From positions 901,252-940,261 of the forward strand of contig NZ_LT706987.1 of NCBI RefSeq assembly GCF_900155655.1: DNA of 39,010 nt, given 5' to 3'. The notes under the pieces are model-generated. The model was given only the letters and a program-made list of their open reading frames with translations, ran no database searches and had not been told where the DNA came from. This DNA comes from Prevotella ihumii. GTDB lineage: Bacteria > Bacteroidota > Bacteroidia > Bacteroidales > Bacteroidaceae. Below, piece after piece: positions 33,597-39,010 of this stretch. Position 1 is the first letter of the stretch. Each line of letters starts with the position of its first letter. A program made the position numbers and the translations under genes.

Positions 33597-33815
33597 TGTC
33601 GTATTGTTTTATTGGTTGAACATTTTTCCATTCTGATTTTTATATCGGATTATATTTTGATTATGCTGATAGGGCAAACTTCATTTATTCTTTTTCGTTT
33701 CCTAAAGTTTTTCCCCTAAAAACTTTTTTCACTTTCTTCTTACTACATATATTTTGATTGTAAGTGATTGACATTCAGATATGAGTTGTAGTAAACAACT
33801 ATACTACATACGCTA
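33597..33815. other. AT-rich gap with ACTACA iteron-like repeats at its edge
   Basis: No gene. ACTACA occurs at 33742, 33803, 33815 and 33828, the last three spaced 12 and 13 bases and running into the 3' end of the VapE-type gene. A partial inverted copy (TTGTAGT, 33786-33792) is next to them. This may be a replication origin or simple-sequence drift. Confidence 0.35.
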
Positions 33816-35090
33816 CTACATCAAACTACTACAGCTATTTACCAGTGGGCAGGGGTGGATTTTCCTAATCTTATACACATAGACAGGACTACAACCCTCA
33901 CGCCTCTTGCTTACCTTTTCAAAGCCAGCTCTTTTGAGTGCTTCGCCCATACGTTTGAGTGTCAAAGGTTGATGCGTATAAACACCTAAATAAGCGAGTA
34001 TTTCGGTAGTGGTCATGTAAGCACAATGAGGATTGTCCTCTGTTGGCTTTTCAAAACAGCGTAATAGTAGTTCCATTTCTGCGGTCTGTACTTGGAAGTC
34101 CTCACTCTCTTTATAGAGTTCCGTGATTTCTTCATCGTTAAACCAATATCGAAAGCCTGCGTTTAGCAAGGCTTTCGCTTCGTTATAGACGGCATCCATA
34201 GAAATTTCCTTTGCTCGTTCAATGTCGATGGCAAGTACCTCAAAGGGCAGGAAGCGTCTGCTTCCTGTCGGGTCGGTCAAAAAGTCATTGCCGTTTACCG
34301 ATGCTACAAAACTCGCCAAGTGTGGGTGTTCCTCCACATACTTGTCGTAAGGCATACGGTATTTAACCATCGGACAGGTGATGAGGTTCTTCAGTTCGTT
34401 CTCGTCACGCTTATTGAGGGCTTTGAGCTGGTCGTCAATGTTTACGATAAGGTTCTGACCGATATAAGTAAGTGTGTCCTTCTCCTGCGGATATATTTTT
34501 CCTGTGTAGCTGTAACCATGCAGGGCTGGAGGGCATAGCAAATCAAGAAAGGTTGTCTTGAACTTTCCCTGTTCACCCGTCAGCACGAGGCAGGTATGGT
34601 TGCGGCATTCACGGTCGTCCATAGCGTTGGCAACCACTGCAATAAGCCATTTGGTAAGGTACGGCAGCCACTTCTCGGAGGTACGGACGGTAACGCACGA
34701 TGCAAGGTTGGCTATTGTGCTTTGGTTTACCTCTATCTTGTGCAGCACTTCTGAAGCATCAACCTCTGGCAAAGCCTTGAAATACTCCTGTATGGGATTG
34801 ATGCGTGGCGAAAAACTGCTTTCGATGATGGAATAAAGATTATCAGCGGAAGTGATGATACCTTCCTCGCTATCAAGTTCCCTGCGGAAGGTATTGATGT
34901 CATAACGGCTGACCTTGCTAAACACATTGGCACACTTGGGAGAAAACTCTGTTCTGCCAAGTACAGTGTTGAACCTGAAGTCATAATGGGTGGAGAGGTA
35001 GCTTTCTATCTCCTTGTTTTTGGAAGTTTGCCTACTATGCTTCGGCTTGTCTTCTGCGTGTATATTGCTATTGTCTGCGCATTTCTTCAT
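33816..35090 (-). CDS. VapE/virulence-associated E-type ATPase
   Basis: A 424-residue P-loop NTPase of the VapE (VirE) family, common in mobile elements as a replication helicase or initiator. Walker A is GEQGKFKT (172-179), Walker B LIVNIDD (214-220), followed by sensor-like SVNGNDFLTDPTGSRRFLPFEV, which is characteristic of the family. The C-terminal 80 residues form a winged-helix-like region (YMTTTEILAYLGV…LGEALKRAGF-like). A longer frame (to 35309) adds 73 residues without family features; ATG 35090 (MKKCADNSNIHAEDKPKHSR) is more likely. It starts the primase/DUF3408 group. Confidence 0.87.
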   Translation of the reverse strand: MKKCADNSNIHAEDKPKHSRQTSKNKEIESYLSTHYDFRFNTVLGRTEFSPKCANVFSKVSRYDINTFRRELDSEEGIITSADNLYSIIESSFSPRINPIQEYFKALPEVDASEVLHKIEVNQSTIANLASCVTVRTSEKWLPYLTKWLIAVVANAMDDRECRNHTCLVLTGEQGKFKTTFLDLLCPPALHGYSYTGKIYPQEKDTLTYIGQNLIVNIDDQLKALNKRDENELKNLITCPMVKYRMPYDKYVEEHPHLASFVASVNGNDFLTDPTGSRRFLPFEVLAIDIERAKEISMDAVYNEAKALLNAGFRYWFNDEEITELYKESEDFQVQTAEMELLLRCFEKPTEDNPHCAYMTTTEILAYLGVYTHQPLTLKRMGEALKRAGFEKVSKRREGCSPVYVYKIRKIHPCPLVNSCSSLM

Positions 35091-35637
35091 AATCGTCCTA
35101 AAATGATTTCTGAAAGTGAAGTTAAGGAGGATAATTCTGATAGCCAAGCATTCAGAGCGTGCTGGCATGATTTTACATCGTATTGCAATATATTTCACCG
35201 AAGAAAATCGGTCGGAACAAGCCTTTTTGGTGGGTTGGACGTGATTTGTATGGGTTAAGTGACGGTTGTTCGATAACAAAGCCACGGCTTCGGTTGTTGC
35301 AAAACACATTCAGATGCAGTGTTCTGCACTGTTGATGACGAACCACGGGAAAAGCAATGATCAATGGCTCTGAAAGAGGAGTGTAAGGATAACAAATAGA
35401 GCAGTAAGACGAAAGAGGAATAATGCGGATAATCGGGAAAAGAGATTAAGGGCTTATCTCATAATGCTCGGAAATCACGGAATACTATCAAAGTCGTATG
35501 CCCAATTATCAGCTATACTTTTTATGTGTATGAACGAAGAAAGAAGAAATGTGAGGTGTTTTTGCGTAGATAAGGACTGAAAACAAGCAGGCTTACTTCA
35601 TCTAATTTCACTTGTCTTCCCTGCTGTTCTCCGATGC
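35091..35637. other. Divergent regulatory/replication region, no gene
   Basis: About 550 bases between the VapE-type gene and the first HTH gene. Apart from the promoter at 35638 it shows CAGTG-TTCTG-CACTG (around 35316-35330) and scattered AT-rich stretches. No convincing coding frame; att or origin sequences could be here but none is recognisable. Confidence 0.4.
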
Positions 35638-35668
35638 TTTGAGCGTAGGAAAACTATCCCTACTTTTG
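35638..35668 (+). promoter_or_regulatory. Promoter of the two HTH genes
   Basis: TTTG (35638-35641), 19 bases, TACTTTTG (35661-35668): full consensus. Predicted start near 35674, about 60 bases before the first ATG. Confidence 0.85.
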
Positions 35669-35734
35669 CATCGTGTCGTAGCGCAGAACACTGCAACACA
35701 GGATATAAGTAACAACAAACAAAACAATAGAAGT

Positions 35735-36016
35735 ATGGGGTATTTAATAATTACAGACCAGAACTGGCAGAAACTAAGGGACGAGATATTAGGTCTTGCC
35801 GACTGCTGCCACAAGGCATTTGGAGAGAAGTGTAAGCACACAGATTGGCTGCACAATGGTGATGTGTGCAGGTTGCTTAACATCAGCAAGCGCACATTGC
35901 AGCATTATCGTGATACAGGCGTGCTGCCATTCGCACAAATCGGACACAAGTGTTATTATAAACGTGAGGATGTGGAAAGGCTGCTCCTTACAAAAACTGA
36001 CAAACCTAAAAAATAA
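35735..36016 (+). CDS. Small helix-turn-helix protein (excisionase/MerR-like), first of a pair
   Basis: A 93-residue protein: MGYLIITDQNWQKLRDEILG, a helical lead, then a MerR/excisionase-type winged helix with WLHNGDVCRLLNISKRTLQHYRDTGVLPFAQIGHKCYYKREDVERLL. Such proteins (DUF3853/helix_turn_helix_17 group) regulate excision or replication of Bacteroidota elements. The longer frame (35612) adds 41 residues that start upstream of the promoter and is rejected. It is 7 bases before a second gene of the same design, probably by ancient duplication. Confidence 0.8.
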   Translation: MGYLIITDQNWQKLRDEILGLADCCHKAFGEKCKHTDWLHNGDVCRLLNISKRTLQHYRDTGVLPFAQIGHKCYYKREDVERLLLTKTDKPKK

Positions 36017-36023
36017 ACAAGTT

Positions 36024-36320
36024 ATGGAAACGGCAAAAGATTTGAATTTCGGCTCGGACGAGATGCAGGTAGTGCTTACCGCACTGCACGATGTAGGCAA
36101 GAGAATAAAGGAAGTGGCAGAAACGCATAAACCACTGTTTGGTGGTGAGCATTTCCTCACGGGTAAAGAAGTGTGTGAGCGGCTGTACATCAGCCCTCGA
36201 ACCTTGCAGGATTATAGGGACAGGAAGATTATTCCCTATACGCAGTTCGCGGGGAAGATACTCTACAAGGCTTCAAGTTTGGAGAGAATATTGGAAAAGA
36301 ATTATTTCAAAGGATACTGA
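36024..36320 (+). CDS. Small helix-turn-helix protein (excisionase/MerR-like), second of a pair
   Basis: A 98-residue protein from the ATG at 36024 (METAKDLNFGSDEMQVVLTA) with the winged helix FLTGKEVCERLYISPRTLQDYRDRKIIPYTQFAGKILYKASSLERIL. It mirrors the first HTH gene in length and layout: both have a helical N-terminal half and R-TLQ-YRD in the recognition helix. The supplied longer frame includes 76 extra codons read out of phase with the first gene and is not real. It is the last gene of the mobilisation block on this side. Confidence 0.8.
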   Translation: METAKDLNFGSDEMQVVLTALHDVGKRIKEVAETHKPLFGGEHFLTGKEVCERLYISPRTLQDYRDRKIIPYTQFAGKILYKASSLERILEKNYFKGY

Positions 36321-36405
36321 TTAACAGAGAATTCGTATTGAATACAGAAAATTTTAAACCATTTTTTAATAAATGTTTGGTAAATTAAAAAAAAATGATT
36401 ATTAG

Positions 36406-36437
36406 CTTGGAAGATATTGCAAATTTCTATATATTTG
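36406..36437 (+). promoter_or_regulatory. Promoter of the peptide/radical SAM locus
   Basis: CTTG (36406-36409), 20 bases, TATATTTG (36430-36437). Predicted start near 36444. Before insertion of IS630 the leader to the peptide ATG would have been about 65 bases. Confidence 0.75.
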
Positions 36438-36442
36438 CAAAT

Positions 36443-36469
36443 GTAGTCTATGACTACCTTTCATGAAAG
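36443..36469 (+). promoter_or_regulatory. Two adjacent palindromes at the transcription start
   Basis: GTAGTC-TAT-GACTAC (36443-36457) followed at once by CTTTCATGAAAG (36458-36469). Their place at about +1 to +25 suits an operator or a leader hairpin controlling the peptide genes. Confidence 0.5.
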
Positions 36470-36549
36470 TCATGAATGTTTATGTTTTAAGTAAGTGAGC
36501 AAAATTAGTTTACATAAAATATTTATTGTATTTTTCCGTTTTATATGCA

Positions 36550-37565
36550 ATGGGAAAGCCAAAAGTATTGGAGTTGACGGAGGCAGAACGCCTCGCACTC
36601 GAAAAAGGATTTCGCTTAGGCGAAAAGCACTGCTTCCGCATGCGTTGTCGTGCTGTGTTACTGAAAGCAGACGGACTGTCTTCTGCAGCAGCGGGCGTGC
36701 AAACGGAAATGAGCCACGTGAGCGTAAACGCTTGGGTAAAACGTTTCAAGTCCGAAGGAATAGACGGATTGAATACCCGTTCTGGCAGAGGTCGAAAACC
36801 TATTATGGACTGTTCGGACGAGGAAGCTGTGCGTCGTGCAATAGAGCAAGACAGACAGAGCGTGAGCAAGGCAAGAGCGGCATGGGAGCAAGCCTCGGGC
36901 AAAGAGGCAAGCGACTCAACATTCAAACGTTTTTTATCAGCATTGGCGCAAGATATAAGCGAATAAGAAAACGCCCAAGGGGAGAACCCTCGCCGCAACT
37001 CTATGAATACAAAGTCGAGAAGTTGCAAAAACTTGAAAATCAAGCGTCTGAAGGACGCATTAGGCTCTATTATGCTGATGAGAGCCACACTTGTACTGAA
37101 GGATATGTCCCTTACGGTTGGCAACTGCAAGGGGAGGATGTTTATGTCCCCTCCCAAAGGGTGGCACGACTCAATATCTTTGGAATGATAGACCGTGATA
37201 ACCGTTACAATGGATTCACCACATTCGAAAAGATGACGGCAGATAAAGTCCTCAGTTTCCTTGATGATTTTTCGTTCAACTTGGAGATGGACACTTTTGT
37301 TGTCCTTGACAATGCTTCCGTACATAGAAACAAGAAGATCAAAGAACTTCGCCCAATATGGGAGCAAAGAGGACTTTTCCTCTTTTTCTTGCCTCCATAT
37401 TCGCCACAATTGAATATTGCGGAAACACTTTGGCGTATTCTTAAAGGCAAGTGGATAAGACCACAAGATTATATAACTACTGACATACTTTTCTATACCA
37501 CCAACAGAGCTTTGGCAGATATCGGAAAGGGGTTGCGTATAAACTTCTCTAAACATGTCGCTTAA
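36550..37565 (+). CDS. IS630-family transposase, made by -1 frameshift
   Basis: The first frame (36550 to the stop at 36964-36966) encodes the HTH part: MGKPKVLELTEAERLALEKG, AVLLKADGLSSAAAGVQTEMSHVSVNAWVKRF, and STFKRFLSAL. The second frame, -1 to it, continues GARYKRIRKRPRGEPSP with the DDE core: IRLYYADESHTCTEGYVPYGW (Asp), DTFVVLDNASVH (Asp), FLPPYSPQLNIAETLWRILKGKW (Glu). A U UUU UUA heptamer at 36930-36936 sits exactly in the right phase to join them, giving a 338-residue product of normal family length. A frameshift mutation is the alternative, but the perfect heptamer argues for programmed shifting. Confidence 0.85.
36930..36936 (+). other. -1 ribosomal frameshift site (U UUU UUA)
   Basis: Six Ts and an A read T-TTT-TTA in the first frame and TTT-TTT-A after a -1 slip. 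A possible stimulating stem (TTGGCG at 36943 with CGCCCAA near 36976, one bulge) and AGGG-GAGAA-CCCT follow. Confidence 0.75.
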
Positions 37566-37599
37566 TTTTGATTAGTTACTTACAAAATTATTTAATGTT

Positions 37600-37791
37600 A
37601 TGGCAAATTTCGATTTTTTAGAAGGAGCAATCCTTACAGATGAGGAAATGGTAGTTGTACATGGTGGCATTTCTGTTGCAATGACTGGTGGAAGTCATTG
37701 TGATTCAGGTTGTGATGGTGGAGGTGGAAGCCATTGTGGAAAGGACTGTCGTCCTGCACATCTAGAAAGTTCTAGTACAATGGAACCATAA
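37600..37791 (+). CDS. RiPP precursor peptide with GG leader and two Cys-x3-Cys units
   Basis: A 63-residue peptide. The leader MANFDFLEGAILTDEEMVVV ends in HGG, the double-glycine type leader seen in Bacteroidota peptides that are modified by radical SAM enzymes and cleaved/exported by C39-type ABC transporters. The ~40-residue core contains the near-repeat GGSHCDSGC and GGSHCGKDC separated by four glycines, so four cysteines are arranged as C-x3-C twice, and it ends without a charged tail (LESSSTMEP). The next gene is a radical SAM maturase at 72 bases. The modification could be thioether cross-links at the cysteines, as in CxxxC-repeat peptides (inference). Confidence 0.75.
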   Translation: MANFDFLEGAILTDEEMVVVHGGISVAMTGGSHCDSGCDGGGGSHCGKDCRPAHLESSSTMEP

Positions 37792-37804
37792 GTAACATTC
37801 TAGC

Positions 37805-37844
37805 ATGGTGCATTATTGGGATAAAACTGATAATGCACCATTTT
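37805..37844 (+). terminator. Attenuator-like hairpin between precursor and maturase genes
   Basis: A perfect 12 bp stem (ATGGTGCATTAT, 37805-37816, with 37830-37841) and a four-T tail. A leaky terminator here would give more peptide than maturase message, as in many RiPP operons. Confidence 0.65.
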
Positions 37845-37863
37845 ACCTAAAATCCTATTAGTT

Positions 37864-38307
37864 ATGAAAAGAAGTCGTTATAACATAATCATACGAAGCG
37901 AAAAAGCCTCGTTGATATTCAATTCATTTACAAACTCATACATAGCTTTATCCAATAATGTTTGTAGTGATTTTGAGTCTTTACAAATTAATGAATTCAA
38001 AAATAAATATAAAACTTCATATCAAAATTTATGTGAACTTGGAGTAATCATTCCTGACAATAGAGATGAATTGGCAATTATCAGATATAAAAACAAGTTA
38101 GCAACCTTCGGTTCACGTGAATTAAGAATAGTTGTCTATCCAACTCAAGATTGTAATCTAAAATGTTGGTATTGCTATGAAAATCATATTCCGAATACCC
38201 ACATGAACAAAGAAACTGCATCTAAAATCATAAATTATATAAATAAAGAAATTGAGAAAAATTCCTTTGATAGTTTCTTTATCCTTAATTCCGCAACACT
38301 ATTATAA
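37864..38307 (+). pseudogene. Radical SAM peptide maturase, N-terminal part, truncated by IS1380
   Basis: The first ~140 residues of a radical SAM/SPASM peptide maturase. The N-terminal ~85 residues (MKRSRYNIIIRSEKASLIFN…) look like the peptide-recognition wing found in Bacteroidota maturases; the 4Fe-4S motif C-x3-C-x2-C is DCNLKCWYCYE (C97, C101, C104). After NSFDSFFI, where the family continues with a GGEP motif, the sequence changes to LNSATLL and stops, and an IS1380 transposase begins 110 bases later. The rest of the gene is expected beyond the right edge. Without GGEP and the SPASM cluster the product cannot be active. Confidence 0.8.
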
Positions 38308-39010
38308 CTTAAACTTTTTAAGTACCTGAGCAACAAAAAGTTGCCCAGGATTTTGCCATGTCAAAGAATTCACTTATCTTAGTGTTGCAAAACAAGCAAG
38401 CAAAACTCTGATATGGCATGGCAAAAATACATATTAAATCCGAGAAACTCACTCCTTTTGGAGGAATATTTTCAATCATGGAGCAATTTGACTCCACATT
38501 GTCATCTGTAATCGACTCGACCCTCGGTCTAAGGTGTAGATCATTCGGTTATCAGTACAGCGAAATCATCCGTTCACTCATGAGTATCTACTTCTGTGGT
38601 GGCTCATGTGTTGAGGATATCACTACTCATTTGATGAGCCATCTCTCGCTTCATCCGACACTTCGAACTTGTAGCTCTGATACTATCCTCAGAGCGATAA
38701 AGGAGCTGACGCAAGAAAACATCTCATACACGTCAGATACGGGTAAGAACTACGATTTCAACACGGCTGACACTCTCAATACTTTACTGCTCAATTGTAT
38801 GTTTGCATCTGGCCAACTGAAAGAGGACGAGATGTATGATGTTGATTTCGACCATCAGTTCATAGAGACAGAGAAGTATGATGCAAAGCCTACATACAAG
38901 AAGTTCCCTGGTTATCGCCCTGGCGTGGCGGTTATTGGCGACTTAATCGTTGGCATTGAGAATAGCGATGGCAACACAAATGTTCGTTTTCATCAGAAGG
39001 ACACGCTGAA
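38283..39010. mobile_element. IS1380-family insertion sequence, left part
   Basis: Foreign sequence begins close to 38283, where the maturase frame is lost. The hairpin CCTGAGCAAC-AAAAA-GTTGCCCAGG-like (38324-38349) and the transposase follow. The right end and duplication lie outside the window, so the left boundary is approximate. Confidence 0.7.
38418..39010 (+). CDS. IS1380-family transposase, N-terminal part (runs off the right edge)
   Basis: The ATG at 38418 opens about 197 residues: MAKIHIKSEKLTPFGGIFSI, a helical region with EIIRSLMSIYFCGGSCVEDI, the DTILRAIKEL helix, then the first part of the catalytic domain with YDVDFDHQFIETEKYDAKPTYK, where D-x-D holds the first catalytic acid, and PGYRPGVAVIGDLIVGIENSDGN. 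These are typical of IS1380 transposases of Bacteroidota. An ATG five bases upstream (38413) is in another frame. Transcribed in the same direction as the maturase it interrupts. Confidence 0.88.
   Translation, partial: MAKIHIKSEKLTPFGGIFSIMEQFDSTLSSVIDSTLGLRCRSFGYQYSEIIRSLMSIYFCGGSCVEDITTHLMSHLSLHPTLRTCSSDTILRAIKELTQENISYTSDTGKNYDFNTADTLNTLLLNCMFASGQLKEDEMYDVDFDHQFIETEKYDAKPTYKKFPGYRPGVAVIGDLIVGIENSDGNTNVRFHQKDTL

Larger units (their letters stand above)
36490..37580. mobile_element. IS630-family insertion sequence (1091 bp)
   Basis: Ends AGTAAGTGAGCAAAATTA (left) and AGTAACTAATCAAAATTA (right, reversed) match at 15 of 18 positions and are flanked by the TA duplication of this family (36488-36489, 37581-37582). 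One transposase in two frames. Inserted 18 bases upstream of the peptide gene. Confidence 0.9.

Noticed and set aside
34558..35258. Plus-strand frames opposite the VapE-type gene
   Set aside because: Antisense shadows without family similarity; the minus-strand ATPase has clear Walker motifs.
35796..36023. N-terminal extension of the second HTH gene
   Set aside because: These codons are the first HTH gene read in another phase; the ATG at 36024 gives a protein matching its neighbour.
36510..37556. 348-codon minus-strand frame opposite the IS630 transposase
   Set aside because: Antisense to two proven transposase frames, no family similarity and no promoter.

Overview
The window looks like a chromosomal stretch of a Bacteroidota species close to Prevotella (oral or gut Prevotellaceae). 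Support comes from Bacteroidota-type promoters (TTTG, 19-21 bases, TAnnTTTG) in front of many genes, a TonB-dependent outer-membrane receptor, the debranching enzyme/GT4/GH57 glycogen cluster typical of Bacteroidales, a GG-leader peptide with a radical SAM partner, and DUF3408/Mob-type mobilisation genes. No tRNA, rRNA or CRISPR array was recognised.

Bases 1-25.7 kb are mostly core genes. In order: the 5' end of an IS3-type orfA (1-300, minus), a TonB-dependent receptor (minus), tsaC-clc-fmt (plus, one promoter), an HAD phosphatase (minus), mltG (plus), the glycogen operon (debranching enzyme, GT4 glycosyltransferase, GH57-like protein), a DUF6359-like lipoprotein, an unknown lipoprotein, a complete IS66 element, a low-molecular-weight tyrosine phosphatase with yaaA, a MATE transporter, a minus-strand group (GH13 amylase, NUDIX hydrolase, two small proteins) and fabD. 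The gaps hold several repeat families: two copies of a ~200 bp foldback MITE, a second MITE with a TTTA duplication, clusters of short palindromes, a 22 bp tandem repeat and a cloverleaf-like structured leader.

Bases 26-36.4 kb are accessory. A PHP-domain/SMC-like ATPase gene (TrlF-like) and a small partner protein run on the plus strand; the ATPase gene is split near its start by an IS4-type element with a clear 7 bp target duplication. Opposite them is a mobilisation/replication block: relaxase, MobC, probable oriT, DUF3408 protein, toprim primase and VapE-type ATPase, then two small helix-turn-helix proteins on the plus strand. No integrase is visible.

Bases 36.4-39.0 kb hold a RiPP-type locus: a strong promoter, a 63-residue GG-leader peptide with two Cys-x3-Cys units, and the N-terminal part of a radical SAM maturase. 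An IS630 element sits between promoter and peptide gene, and an IS1380 element cuts the maturase after about 140 residues. The IS630 transposase is encoded in two frames joined by a U UUU UUA slippery heptamer.

The observations most worth following are the TrlF-like two-gene cassette, the IS-riddled CxxxC peptide/radical SAM locus, the foldback MITEs and palindrome clusters, the four-way-junction leader before the phosphatase gene, and a GH57 protein that appears to have lost both catalytic acids. Several supplied reading frames begin at TTG or GTG or carry spurious extensions; starts were corrected where promoter position or family architecture decided it.
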